Shown here: in pieces, positions 46,608 through 59,189 of the stretch
How the letters are laid out: every line of letters starts with the position of its first letter
Numbering within the stretch: the first letter of the stretch is position 1
Source: Antilocapra americana
Lineage: Eukaryota > Chordata > Mammalia > Artiodactyla > Antilocapridae
Reading direction: 5' to 3'
DNA length: 64,000 nt
Assembly: GCA_007570785.1 (NCBI GenBank)
Contig: ML662449.1
Span: 15,150,491 to 15,214,490 of the forward strand
Notes under the pieces: model-generated
Database searches by the model: none
Told to the model about the DNA's origin: nothing
Seen by the model: only the letters and a program-made list of their open reading frames with translations
Made by a program: the position numbers and the translations under genes

Positions 46608-49600
46608 TGTGATTAGAGTTCTATAATTGCCAAGAGAACACATTGGTCACAGCAAACACCCTCTTCCAACAACACAAGAGATGAGTCTACACATGGACCA
46701 CCACATGGTCAATACAGAAATCAGATTGGTTATATTTTTGCAGTCAAAGATACAGAAACTCTGTACACTCAGCAAAAACAAGACCGGGAGCTGACTGTGG
46801 CTCAGATCATGAACTCCTTATTGCAAAATCCAGATTTAAATAAGGTAGGGAAAACCACGAGGCCATCTAAGTATGACCTAAATCAAATCCTATGATTATA
46901 CAGTAGAAGTGACACAAAGATTCAATGGAATAGATCTGTTAGACAGACTGCCTGAAGAACTATGGATGGAAGTTCATGACACTGTACTGGAGGTGGTGAT
47001 CAAAACCATCCCCAAGGAAGGAAAAATGCAAAAAGGCAAAATGGTTGCCTGAGAAGGCCTTACAAATACCTGAGAAAAGAAGAGAAGTGAAAGGCAAAGG
47101 AGAAAAGGAAAGATATATCCATTTGAATTCAGAGTTCCAAAGAATAGCAAGGAGAGATAAGAAAGCCTTCCTCAGTGATCAGTGCATAGAAGGTGAGGAA
47201 AACAGTAGCATGGGAAAGACTAGCGATCTCTTCAAGAAAATTAAGAGATATGAAGGGAACATTTCATGCAAAGGTGTGCACAATATAGGACAGAAGTGGT
47301 ATGGATTTAATAGAAGCATAAGATATTAAGAAGAAGTGGAAAGAATACACATAAGAACTATACAAAAAGATCTTTATGACCCAGATGACCACGATGGTGT
47401 GATCACTCACCTAGAGCCAGATATTCTGCAATGTGAAGTCAAGTGGGCCTTAGGCAGCATCACTACAAACAAAGCTAGTGGAGGTGATGGAATTTCTGTT
47501 GAGTTATTTCAAATCCTAAAATATGACACGGTGAGAGTGCAATTCAGTTCAGTTCAGTTCAGTCACTTGGTTGTGTTCAACACATTGTGACCCCATGAAC
47601 TGCAGCATGCCAGGCTTCCCTGTCCATCACCAACTTCCAGAGTTTACTCAAACTCTTGTCCATTGAGTTGGTGATGCTATGCAAGCATCTCATTTTCTGT
47701 CATCCCCTTCTCCTCCCGCCATCAATCTTTCCCAGCATCAGGGTCTTTTCAAATGAGTCAGTTCTTTGCATTAGGTAGCCTAATTATTGGAGCTTCAGCT
47801 TCAGCATCAGTCCTTCCAATGAATATTCTGTTTCTATTTTCACTGTTTCCCTATCTATTTGCCATGAAGTAATGGGACCGGATGCCATGATCTCAGTTTT
47901 CTGAATGTTGAGTTTTAAGCCAACTTTTTCACTCTCCTCTTTCACTTTCCTCAAGAAGCTCTTTATTTCTTCTCCACTTTCTGCCAAAATGGTAGTGTCA
48001 TCTGCATATCTGAGGTTATTGGTATTTCTTCTGGAAATCTTGATTCTAGCTTGTGCTTCCTCCAGCCCAGCATTTCTCATGATGTACTCTGCATGAAAGC
48101 TAAATAAGCCAGGTGACAATATATAGTCTTGACCCACTCCTTTCCTGATTTGGAGCTGGTCTTTTGTTCCATGTCCAGTTCTAACTGTTGCTTCTTGACC
48201 TGCATACAGATTTCTCAAGAGACAGGTCAAGTAGTCTGGTATTCCCATCTCTTTAAGAATTTTCCACAATTTGTCATGACCACAGAGTCAAAGGCTTTGG
48301 TATAGTCAGTAAAGCATAAATAGATGTTTTTCTGAATCTCTCTTGCTTTTTCAATGATCCAATGGATGTTGGCAATTTGATTTCTGATTCCTCTGCCTTT
48401 TCTAAATCCAACTTGAACATCTGGAAGTTCATGATTCACATACTGTTGAAGCTTGGCTTGGAGAATTTTGAGCATTACTTTACTAGCATGGGAGATGAAT
48501 GCAATTGTGTGGTCATTTGAGCATTCTTTGGCATTGCCTTTCTTTGGGATTGGGATGACAACTGATGTTTTGCAGTCCTGTGGCCACTGATGAATTTTCC
48601 AAATTTGCTGGCATATTGAGTGCAGTACTTTCACAGCATCATCTTTTAGGATTTAAAATAGCTCAACTGGAATTCTGTCACCTTCAGCAGCTTTGTTTGT
48701 AGTGATGCTTCCTAAGGCCCACTTGACTTCACATTCCAGAATGTCTGGCTCTAGGTGAGTGATTATACCATCATGATTATCTGGGTCATGAAGATCTTTT
48801 TTGTACTGTTCTTCTGTGTATTCTTGCCACCTCTTCTTAATATCTTCTGCTTCTGTTAGGTCCATACCATTTCTGTCCTTCGATGTGCCCATCTTTGCAT
48901 GAAATGTTCCACTGGTATTTCTAATTTGGAAAACTCAGCAGTGGCCTCAGTACTGGAAAAAGTCAGTTTTTATTCCAGTTCAATAGAAGAGCAATGCCAG
49001 TGTTCAACCTACCACACTTCTGCACTCATTTCACATGTTAGCAAAGTAATAGTCAAATTCTCCCAGCCAGGCTTCAACAGTATGTGAACTGAGAAATTCC
49101 AGATGTTCAAACTGGATTGAGAAAAGGCAGAAGAACCAGAGATCAAATTGCCGACATCTGTTGCATCATAGAGAAAGCAAGAGAATTCCAGAAAAGCATC
49201 TACTTCTGCTTCATTGACTCCACTAAAACCTTTGACTCTGTGGATCACAACAAACTTTGGAAAATTCTTATAGGGATAGGAATACCAGACCACCTTACCT
49301 ACCTTCTGAGAAATCTGTATGCAGGTCAAGAAGCAACATTTAGAACCAGACATGGTATAACAGACTGGTTCCAAATTGAGAAAGGAGTACTCAAGGCTGT
49401 ATATTGTTGCCCTGTTTATTTAACTTACATCCAGAGCACATCATGTGAAATGCCAGACTGGATGAAGCCCAAAGTGGAATCAAGATTGCAGGAGAAATAT
49501 CAATACTCTGAGATATGAAGATGACAACACCATTATGGTGAAAATCATCGAGAAGCTAAAGAGCTTCTTGATGAAGGTGAAAGAGTGACAAAGCTGGCTT

Positions 49601-50272
49601 AAATCTCAGCATTAAAAAAATGAAGACCATGGCATCCAGTCCCATCATGGAAAATAGATGCGGAAACAATGGAAATAGTGACTGACTTCATTTTCTTGAA
49701 GTCCAAAATCACTGCAGATGTTGGCTAGGCACAAAATTAAAAGACACTTTCTCCTTTTAAGCAAAACAATGACAAACCTAGACAAAGTATTACAAAGCAG
49801 AAATATTACTTTTCCAACAAAAGTGGGTATAGTTAAACCTATGGTTTTTCCATAGCCACATATTGATGTGAGAGTCGGACCATAAAGAAGGTTAAATGCC
49901 AAAGAACTGATGCTTTTGAGTTATGGTGTTGAAGAAGACTCTTGAGATTCCCTTGGAGAGCAAGACCAAACCAGTCAATCCTAAAAGAAAGCTATTCTGA
50001 ATATTAATTAGAATGACTGTTGCTGAAGCTAAAGCTCCAATACTTTGGTCACATGATGCAAACAGCTGACTCGTTAGGAAAGACTCTGATGCTGGGAAAG
50101 ACTGAACTAGGAGGAGGATGGAATGAGAGAAGATTAGATGTTTGGTTGGCATCACTGACTCAATGGACATGAGTTTGAGCAATCTCTGGGAGATGGTGAA
50201 GTACAGGGGAGTCTGGCATGCTGCAGTCCATGGAATTGCAAAGAGTTGGACACTACTGAGCAACTGGACAAT
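46608..50272 (+). mobile_element. BovB LINE (host copy) with a second BovB inside
   Basis: Host parts 46608-47540 and 48921-50272, + strand. It starts in the endonuclease C-terminus (ENTLVTANTLFQQHKR-like text and the ADCGSDHELLIAK-like motif near 46790) and carries the linker (frames 47045-47329 and 47336-47590, with DILQCEVKWALGSITTNKAS). After the insertion it continues through GRRTRDQIADICCIIEKARE, FIDSTKTFDSVDHNKLW (normally FIDYAKAFD) and the 3' end. The YADD region near 49510 is degraded (RYEDDNTIM). Confidence 0.92.
47541..48920 (-). mobile_element. BovB LINE nested in BovB, opposite orientation
   Basis: Tail TTCAGTTCAGTTCAGTTCAG at the left; minus-strand frames 48892-48653, 48634-48227 and 48269-47784 hold LEPDILECEVKWALGSI, FTDYTKAFDS and NLRYADDTTILAES. 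A deletion near 47825 joins the ITSWQIDRETVK segment directly to SLEGLMLKLKLQ, removing the region between. No clear target duplication; about 20 host bases (CTCAATATGCCAGC region) seem lost at the site. Confidence 0.9.
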
Positions 50273-50479
50273 AATAAGAGAATTGTATTTTATTTTATGT
50301 TGTGGATATAGACCTAAAATTTGTTCATAAAAGTTTAAATTGCTTTAAATAAGTTAAGGATCTGGATAAACTCAGGAAATATTTATTTTCTTGTTTGTGT
50401 GAAATTGCAATTAAATATTATGACTCATAGCTCTACTAGTTCATTAAATATCTATAGTGAAAATTTCACTTATAATCTG
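50273..50479. other. No recognisable gene
   Basis: AT-rich; nothing supported. Confidence 0.5.
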
Positions 50480-50640
50480 TAAGTCAGCTTGCTATTACAC
50501 AAAATTTCTTTGTATCCATGAATTCAACCAACTGCTGATCTAATAATATTGTCATATTTACTATAGGAAAAACTCATGTATAAGTGAACCTGTGCTGTTC
50601 AACCCTATGTTGTTCAAGGCTCAACAATACGTATGTACAT
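50480..50640. mobile_element. Tigger/MER-like DNA transposon relic
   Basis: ATGAATTCAACCAACTGCTG, CTCATGTATAAGTGAACCTG and TTGTTCAAGGCTCAACAAT recall a mariner-family non-autonomous element end. Confidence 0.55.
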
Positions 50641-51850
50641 ATACTTGTCTTCATATATATATTTATATGTACATAAAATATTTATCTTAGTGTGCAAATA
50701 GATATAAATCTTACCCTAATTCTAGTTAGATCATCATGTCTCTCTCCTTAGGATCCTGGGATCTTCTTTTACAGAGATTCTTCCTTCAGCTATTATGTTA
50801 CTCAAAGAATAATATAAGTAATGTAGTAAGAAGTCTATATAGTGGAAAATATCCTAATGGTGTGCATATGTGAGAAGGTTTTCCGTTACTTTTGTACTTA
50901 AGTAAAACTTGACCTTTAGAATTTCTCCTGTCAGCACTTCACTGAGAAAATCAGAAGAGAAGATGGGGATGGTTTCTAGCTGCAGGATCTGTCAGCCTTT
51001 TGGGGATGGTAGGAGAGAGTGAAGGTCATCTCAGAACAGCTCTTTTGGTGGGGGATTTAGGTTCTGTTATTTACAATACTTGTGACTGTTGTCATTTCTG
51101 TTGCTTCAATGGCTCTATATCCTTATGAAGCACCCTTGTGCTTCCCTCTCCCACTCATTTCTTTGGTTATAAGCCTAAGGATTGTGAGGCTCCAACTGCT
51201 TCAACTTTCTCATGCTCAGTGGGCAAATATCCTCTAAATGAGATGCTGACCTTGGATCTCACTTACCAAGGGTCACTATACTTGTCTCTAGTCTTTGATT
51301 CTGTAAGATAAGACCTTGGGGAAAAAAATCAGCCCCCATAGATTCTCTACTGAACTCTGCTATGTCATAGTGAATTTGGGAATGATGAGTTTTCTGTTCA
51401 CTTTGAGTTCTCTTTACATTCTATGCCATTTACACTGAATTTGGCAGAAAGTTTTAGTGATTGGCATACAGATAAAACTAATTCAAACACTGATGCAAGG
51501 TTTTCATTTTTTTTAAAGATTTGTTTTGCAAATAATATAATTGCTTATTTCAAGAAAAACCTTCCCCTCCAATGTATAAAAGCTATATTTAACTCATTTG
51601 TGGGAAATTTCTTCTACAGTCTCAGAAATTAGAAGAAAATTTATATTGTTTCACTACTTGGCTAAGTAAGCAGTCTTTCTTCATCTATTAGCATTTAGAT
51701 TAATTTATCACTCTATAGTTGTCTTACTCAACACAATATTAAAACTTTCATGTAGAAAGTGTAAATGAGCATACGAGGTGGTTGCACAAGGACTCCTAAA
51801 TGACCTAATTGTCCACATGAAGATATTTTATGTGAATAAATGGCTAGAAC
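50641..51850. other. No recognisable gene
   Basis: Mixed unique-looking sequence; nothing supported. Confidence 0.5.
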
Positions 51851-51852
51851 AT

Positions 51853-52350
51853 TGTATTAGTTTTCTAGCAGTATTATAGCAAGCTGTCAAAGGCATAACA
51901 GCTTAAACAACACAAATTTATTTTATGATTTTCCAATGATTCTGAAGATCAGAGGTCCAGCATGAGTTTCACTGAGTTAAATCCAGGTGCTGTCAAGGTT
52001 AGATTCCTCTCTGGAGACTCCAGGCAAGGATGTGTTATTTGTCTTGTCCAGTTTCTAGAGACTGCCGGCATTCCCTAGTTCATGTCCTCTTCCTATAGCT
52101 TCAAAGCCAGAAGTGTAGAGTCTCTCTGATCCTGCTTTCACCATCACATCTCTTTCTCTGAGTACAGCCAGGAAGGATTCCTCGAATTTGAGAGGACTCA
52201 TGTGGTTAGGTTGGTTTCATCTGGCTAATCCAAGATAAGCTCCCCTATGCAAAATCCTTAAATTAATCACATTTTAAAAGTCCCCTTTGCTATGTAAGGC
52301 AACATATTCACATGTTTCAGGCACTGGGATGTTAATAAGGATGAAATTCT
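51853..52350 (-). mobile_element. MaLR LTR, MLT1-like
   Basis: ATTGTATTAGTTTTCTAGCAG, AACACAAATTTATTTTATG, GAAGATCAGAGGTCCAGCAT and GCTAATCCAAGATAAGCTCC in the order of an old MaLR-type LTR, reverse orientation. Family call from memory. Confidence 0.65.
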
Positions 52351-53499
52351 ATACAGAAACAAGAAAAAACTTAAAAAAAATCTTTTGATCAATCTTCCTT
52401 TTAAATCTTAGTATAAATAGATTTCAGATCATTTTCTGAGACAAAGTTTTAATTTGGAATTTATGAAATGCAACATTCTCTCCATCAGGAGAAGGTGTGG
52501 TCTTTGGGCACAGGTAACATGTTCCTCAGGAAATCTATAGTAATATTTCAGAGTCATTTGATAGGTAATCTAGTCCCTCAACAGGACGTACAATATTTGA
52601 TGATATTTAAAATGGTGCATTGCTCAGTATGAGAAACACTGGTATTTAGGATTTCATATAAATGTTTGTTATACAAAACAACATAAGACCTGTCACATTG
52701 TGTCGACTCTGGTGGGGTTGAGCATGTCTTGGTTCTCCTCAAAGACTTCTAGGCAAAAGAAGTCCTGGGAGCTTCACCAGCAGCCCCGCTGGAGGCAATG
52801 ATTGCCATACATGTGATATCAACAGACTCCATAGTCTGCTCTTATGTGTCAGCTGCTGTGATTATATTCCCTACACAGGCACCCTTCCAGTTGGTAGCCA
52901 GATTGAGAGGAGTGTCTCTCTCTCTTCAAGCACTCTCTAGATGATTAACCCCTTTTTAATTCCTCCCCCCAAAGCTCTAGGGAAAGCTGAAGGACGCACA
53001 TGCCCTTAAAGCCCTTGTTTATTATTCCATATCTTTGCTGCTCTCTTCCTACAACCTCACCACGCATGCCAAACGTCAGACAGATGTGCTCATTTTGCTG
53101 CCTGTTTATTTTTCTTGAAGTGGTTCGAACAGCAGATGTTCCACTAAGTGTTTTCTCCTTCATCTCTACAATTCTGCTACAAAATAGAAACTGTACATGT
53201 GCTATTGCCCTTCATATTTTCAAAGAGAAAACTCTTCACAGTCCCCTTTATACCTCAGTGGAAACTACCTTTTTTCTCCTGGGTACAAATGTAACCTATT
53301 TGTAGAGTGTGTCCCATCCTGCTTATTTCATCAGCATTTTCCTCCATTTCCAGGTGCCTTTTTCTACAGCCTGATTACTAAATAATTCTTCTTTAATTTC
53401 AGATTTCTCTGCTTTTTCTAACCCAGCAGGCTGGTTAACAGAAGAGTTTTGTCATATCTGTCCTTTTCATCCTAGCGCTATTCTTAGTCCTTCACACTT
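52351..53499. other. No recognisable gene
   Basis: Frames at 53000-53305 (+) and 53163-52945 (-) overlap and have no known domain. Confidence 0.5.
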
Positions 53500-53925
53500 A
53501 TCAACCAATTAAAAAAATTTTTTAAAAAATTATTTTGTACTGGAGTATAGCTGATTAGGTCTTCTCTGGTGGCTCAGACAGTAAAGAATGCACCTGTAAT
53601 GCAAGAGACCCTGATTCAATCCCTGGGTTAGAAAGATCCCCTGGAGAAGGGAATGGCTACCCACTCCAGTATTCTTGCCTGGATAAAGAAGTCCATGGAC
53701 AGAGGAGCTTGGCAAGCTATAGTCCATGTGGTCACAAAGAGTCAGATATAGCAACTAATACTTTCACATTTTTTCATAGCTGACTAACAAACAATGTCAT
53801 GATAGTTGCAGGTGGACAGCAAAGGGACTCAGACATACATATGCGTTTTACATGCTCTACAGTAGTTCCTTATTGGTTATCTACAATTAAATAGAGCAGC
53901 ATGTGCATGTCCATCAACTAGCTTT
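53500..53925 (-). mobile_element. Old L1 3' UTR, with SINE inside
   Basis: Reverse complement of an artiodactyl-age L1 3' end: TGTACTGGAGTATAGCTGA, (SINE), TAGTTGCAGGTGGACAGCAA, TAGTTCCTTATTGGTTATC. The SINE at 53558-53775 splits it. Confidence 0.7.
53547..53786 (+). mobile_element. Bov-tA SINE with TSD
   Basis: SINE 53558-53775, flanked by ATAGCTGATTA (53547-53557) and ATAGCTGACTA (53776-53786), 10 of 11 alike. Full head and tail. Confidence 0.93.
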
Positions 53926-54017
53926 GGAAACTGATATCACAAGGTCAGATGCCAATGAAAAGAGAAAGCTCATTACATTAAGTGAATATTTCTGCTAATT
54001 TTATTATAGTAATATCA

Positions 54018-54350
54018 CAGTGCTTGGCTTAGTCACTCAGTTGTGTCTGACTCTTTGTGACCCCGTGGACTAGCCTGCCAGGCTCCTCTGTCCATAGCGA
54101 TTCTCCAGGCACGAATACTGATGTGGGTTGCCTTGCCCTCCTCCAGGGGATCTTCCCAACCCAGGGTTTGAACCCAGGTCTCCCTCATTACAGATGGGTT
54201 CTTTACTTTCTGAGCCATCAGGGGAACCCAAGAATACTGGAATGGATAGCCTATCCATTCTCCAGGGGAACTTCCCAACAGAGGAATCAAACTGGGGTCT
54301 CCTGCATTGCAGGCAGATTCTTTACCAGCTGAGCTGCCTGGGAAGCCTTA
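54018..54350 (-). mobile_element. Dimeric Bov-tA/Bov-A SINE
   Basis: A complete reverse-oriented unit (54022-54231, head GAGCCATCAGGGGAACCCA) is followed by a second partial unit (AAGAATACTGGAATGG to GAGCTGCCTGGGAAGCC, 54232-54350). Two head regions 120 bp apart show a tandem dimer, as in Bov-A2-type SINEs. Confidence 0.85.
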
Positions 54351-54529
54351 AGTGATCATATGCCTACAGTTTATGGACAATTTTAATAATATCAGATCCA
54401 GGAAATGTTAAGTTATTAAAATGCATTTACTCAATTATTGTACCAGTATTTCTTGAGAGGGTGAAACTCTCAAGTTGAAGAGTCAAAGAGAGCCAAGGAT
54501 GAAAAGTTTATATCAAGCACAGCTCATGT

Positions 54530-54774
54530 TAAAGTTAGGATGATATTGGAGAATGACATTGAAACATGTTAATTACCATATGTGAAATCAATCGCCAGCC
54601 CAGGGTTGATGCTCGGGGCTGGTGCACCGGGATGTCCCAGGGGGAGGGAGTTGGGAGCGCGAAGGGAGGGGGGTTCTGGAGGGGGAGCATGTGTAGATCC
54701 ATGGCGGTTTCATGTTACTGTATGGCAAAACCAACACAATAAAGTAAAGAAAATTAAAAAAAAATAAAGTTAGG
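54530..54774 (+). mobile_element. Ruminant L1 3' end, very short, with TSD
   Basis: 225 bp of 3' UTR and poly-A (54540-54764), flanked by TAAAGTTAGG at 54530-54539 and 54765-54774. Its 3' UTR (CACCGGGATGTCCCAGGGGG) is a different L1 subtype from the copies at 7.5 and 11 kb and closer to the nested piece at 30.5 kb. Confidence 0.93.
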
Positions 54775-55304
54775 CAGAGATCTAAACACTGAATAATGCT
54801 TTAGTATTCTCAAACTTCAAATATTTCACAGAACATACTTGTACTTATTTGCTATTTATGTGAAATACAGATTTACCTGAGAGTCCTATATTTTATTGGG
54901 CAATCCTACCCTCAGTTTATGGAAAGAGATGAAAATGGAGGGAGAAGGTCTGGTGTTTTCAGCTGAGTAAGTGGACTGCCATTAGCATTACAGTAAAAGC
55001 AGTTGCTGATTTGGGGCGTCCAGCGTTTTGTTTTTGTTTTGCTTTTTAAAAAATCTGGCAACCCTATGTGGGGAAGATTCTCCTTGGGTCATTGCTTCTT
55101 ACCTGTATTAAAAGCACTACTGAAATCCCTTTGAAACTGTGCTCATGAGCAGAAAACAAGGACCCAGATCAATGTGGCCTTAAAACTACCTCATGAAAAG
55201 CATTTGGTTCATTTGCAATTCCTTAAAGTTTCTGAAGTGATTCTTGTGCACACAAGCTTTGGAAAACTGGAATGTGAACAAATAAGTTGATATTTTCAAG
55301 CTTG
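54775..55304. other. No recognisable gene
   Basis: Nothing supported. Confidence 0.5.
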
Positions 55305-55450
55305 TTATTCCCATTAACCTTCACAATAACCACATGTGATAAATACAATTTCTATTACCACTTTACAGGTGAGAAAACTAAGGCAAAGGTATTTTGAATT
55401 GTTTGACTTCCCTAGAGCTGGGCTTCAAGCCCAGGTTTTAATATTTGAAT
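55305..55450 (-). repeat. MIR SINE fragment
   Basis: CCTTCACAATAACCACATGT, CCACTTTACAGGTGAGAAAA and GCTGGGCTTCAAGCCCAGG are the reverse complement of the MIR core and head. Confidence 0.78.
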
Positions 55451-57618
55451 TATATACTCCTAAACACTATGCTATTCTGTTTCCAATTAATGTAACTGAA
55501 GATATAATATTCAAAATTTTATACAAAGACCAGAAATCATTTCTCTTTCTTCTACCTCAAAAATGGCTCCAGTATATTACCTAAATTCATCTACCAACCT
55601 AAGTCAGGTGACACAATATGCCAAATTATAATAAACACACTATAAAATGTTTCAAATTGGTCTTTATGAAGAAAGTCTTTTGTTTTTACAGGTAGATTAA
55701 ATTGCAATGTAAGTTCAAATTAACTCCCTACCCTTCTTTCTTCTTATAGTGCCAATTTCCATGCAGAAGGTCTATGCTTAGTCTTGTTTGGACTGTATAT
55801 AGTGTTGCTTCTTCAGTAATTGGTGATCATTTTAATGGCAAATCACTCATTACTCTCACATTTCTGAATTTCCAGAGTCAACAAGACACATCATATACAA
55901 TTATCAGAGCATTAGCTCTGTGCTCACAGAAATTCTAAAATTTGATCAGGTCTCAGATTAGTTTCTTAACAGGCCTCTTGAGGATATATCAGTCATTATT
56001 ATGTTAAAACGTTTTTATTTTCCCTTTGTCTTCTATCTTTCTGGCATTTCAGTGCTGGATTAATGTGGGCTCTAGATATGGAAAAGCCTTAATTCTTCTA
56101 TTGTGAGAGATGCTGTCTTTCAAAAGACAGCCTTCCTGTCCCGATATTCTTGCTTTAAAAGTCCCCGAGATTTTGTATCCCAAACTTTCTAATGGTTACT
56201 CCTCAAGTTGTCAACTTAAGTCAAGTGCTTTTTCTAAAAACCATGTCCATCCTTGGCTTTGGAAATTTGCTACTCCAAAGGCAGCAGAAATGTGTCACCC
56301 TAGTCTCATTTTTCTACTGTAGCATACCCCTTTATTTATTTTCTGGGTAAACATGTCAGCCATTAGTCCCAAGAGGGAAGTAGAACTTTGAATTTTAAAC
56401 ACAGTGTCACCCACTGTTGCCTGGATCCTCCAGGCCAGATCTCTTAGTGAAGTTCTGCAAGGCAATGCTTTTCTGTTTCAGGAAATAAAGTCCTAGCTCC
56501 ATCAAAGCTTTCTCTCCGTGTAGGACTCTGCCTGAATAGCAGCTGCCTTGCAATCCGAAACCCTATTTAAGTCTGCCTCCAATCCTAAAATTAAATATTC
56601 TTTCCCAGATCAGACTATATTTGGCTGGGGAGATAATTGAATTACATCTGAAACTGAAAATATAATTAATTAAAATAGCATTACCAATTAATTAATACAA
56701 TTAATTATAAAATCATATATATTAACAGCACTAATGTATGGTAATATATATTAATATTCCATTTTGAAACTTGAGCTTTATTATTCAGAATTACAAAGAA
56801 TTTTTATACTTGTTGATAAAAATGACAGATAAAACATTGATACGAACTTTGAGTTTCTCCTAAATTCCCATATAATATCGACAAAGGGATTTTACTGAAG
56901 TCATATTCTCACAAAAGACAAGGAAAGAAATTATCAACATTCAGAAGCTGAAAACAGAAAGGCAAAATATCCCTGACTTCATATATAGAGCCAAACTGGA
57001 GAAAACTCAGAAATCACCAAAAGCCCCAGAAGTTATCAGCAGTAGCTCCTCTGGAAGTTAGAGTGAAGATGAGGTTAAAAAGAGAAAGATTCCAATCTGC
57101 AGCAAAACTGGAAGAAAAACATTAGGAAAAGTTTTTAGGAATATAGGGAAAAGAAAAACAAAATATTAGAGCAAGTAATGATCTTGGTTTTTAGTATTAA
57201 TACTGGATATTCTGACAATAAAAAAACCCCCACCTCAACTCTGTGCAGCTGGGGAACTGCTCCTTCCTTTTCCAGACTGAAGAAGATAAACTAGAACATT
57301 ACTATAGAAAGCACTGTTCACAGTAACTATGTGTGCCTAAAAATAAAGTAATTGAGTATTAAATTCTGAGACAACCAACCCTCTTCTCCCACCCATGTTC
57401 ACAATATTATTGGCTAGATCAACACCCTCTTGGGAGGAAACTGGATAGGTCCTCTCTGAGGAATCTGATTAGCACAGAGAAAGATTTAGGAAACTGACAT
57501 CAGAAAGGCCACAATAAAACAGCACAGACAGATGGTTTTCAGAGAAACCCATATCTCAATCCACATCTATAGTGCTGCAGTGAGCTTTCTAAAGAGAAAC
57601 AAAGCAAGTTGGATCAAC
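55451..57618. other. 2.2-kb stretch, no gene recognised
   Basis: Includes an AT-rich block with repeated ATTAATTA motifs at 56650-56760. No supported frame. Confidence 0.5.
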
Positions 57619-57756
57619 AAGAGTATAAGGAAAGTGTTCTAGTTTCATTCTTTTACAAGTGGCTGTCCAGTTTTCCCAGCACCACTTGTTAAAGAGGTTG
57701 TCTTTTCTCCATTGTATATTCTTGCCTCCTTTGTCAAAGATAAGGTGTCCATAGAT
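57619..57756 (-). mobile_element. Young L1, inverted 5' arm
   Basis: 57633-57756 reads ORF2 on the minus strand ([20 protein letters not shown] to TCKRMKLEH), while the adjoining arm reads on +. Left TSD AAGAGTATAAGGAA at 57619-57632. The outer end (KRMKLEH) meets the start of the 3' arm ([10 protein letters not shown]) with only about 20-25 element bases missing. Confidence 0.9.
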
Positions 57757-59047
57757 GCACACAAAGATAAACTCAAAATGGATCAAAGATCTAAGCATAA
57801 GACCAGAAACTATAAAATTCCTAGAGGATAACATAGGCAAAACACTCTCCGACATAAACCAAAGCGGGATCCTCCATGACCCACCTCCCAGAATGTTGGA
57901 AATAAAAGCACAAATAAACAAATGGGACCTAATTAAAATTAAAAGCTTCTGCACAGCAAAGGAAACTATAAGCAAGGTGAAAAGACAGCCTTCAGAATGG
58001 GAGAAAATAATAGCCAATGAAGCAACGGACAAACAATTAATCTCAAAAATATACAAGCAACTCCTGCAGCTCCATTCTAGAAAAATAAACGACCCAATCA
58101 AAAAGTGGGCCAAAGAACTTAAAAGACATTTCTCCAAAGAAGACATACAGATGGCTAACAAACACATGAAAAGATGCTCAACATCACTCATTATCAGAGA
58201 AATGCAAATCAAAACCACAATGAGGTACCACTTTACACCAGTCAGAATGGCCGCAATCCAAAAATCTACAAGCAATAAATGCTGGAGAGGATGTGGAGAA
58301 AAGGGAACTCTCTTACACTGTTGGTGGGAATGCAAACTAGTACAGCCACTATGGAAAACAGTGTGGAGGTTCCTTAAAAAACTGGAAATAGACCTGCCAT
58401 ATGACCCAGCAATCCCACTGCTGGGCATACACATCGAGGAAACCAGAACTGAAAGAGCCACGTGTACCCCAATGTTCATGGCTGCATTGTTTACAATAGC
58501 CAGGACATGGAAGCAACCTAGATGCCCATCAACTGACGAATGGATAAGAAAGCTGTGGTACATATACACAATGGAGTATTACTCAGCATTAAAAAAAATT
58601 CATTTGAATCAGTTCTACTCAGGTGGATGGAACTGGAGCCCATTATCCAGAGTGAAGTAAGCCAGAAGGAAAAACAACAATACAGTATACTAACGCATAT
58701 ATATGGAATTTAGAAAGACGGTAATGAGAACCCAGCATGCGAGACAGCAAAAGGAACGCAGATGTGTAGAACAGACTCGTGGACTCTGTGGATGAGGGCA
58801 AGGGTGGGATGATATGGGAGAATGGCATTGAAACATGTTAATTATCATATGTGTAATCAATCGCCAGCCCAGGATTGATGCTTGGGGCTGGTGCATCGAG
58901 ATTTCCCGGGGGCAGGGAGGAGGGAGGGAGGAGGGAGGGAGGTTCTGGAGGGGGAGCATATGTAAACCCATGGTGATATCATGTCATTGTATGGCCAAAC
59001 TAATAAATTAAAAAAAAAAAAGAGGAAAAAAAAAAGAGTATAAGGAA
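57757..59047 (+). mobile_element. Young L1, 3' arm (ORF2 C-terminus, 3' UTR, poly-A, TSD)
   Basis: Frame 57755-58660 encodes [19 protein letters not shown] through [19 protein letters not shown] to [13 protein letters not shown]. At an A8 run (58588-58595) the frame shifts, giving an altered tail instead of KNSFES...; the original frame would continue to HIYGI. The 3' UTR carries the polypurine block at 58904-58945 and ends in a poly-A at 59009-59035. Right TSD AAGAGTATAAGGAA at 59034-59047. Confidence 0.93.
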
Positions 59048-59189
59048 TACCTCTAACATGAAATTTAAAGACCAAAATAGGCAATAAGGAAATAGGAAAT
59101 TGGAGAAAATGAAGAAGGGAGAAAAAATTCAAAATTTATTATACTTTAAATAAAATACAAAATTTATTGTAACATGAATATAATATAAA

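Noticed and set aside
57589..58569. 326-codon minus-strand open frame
   Set aside because: Antisense shadow of the L1 3' arm joined to the inverted arm; no independent protein signal.
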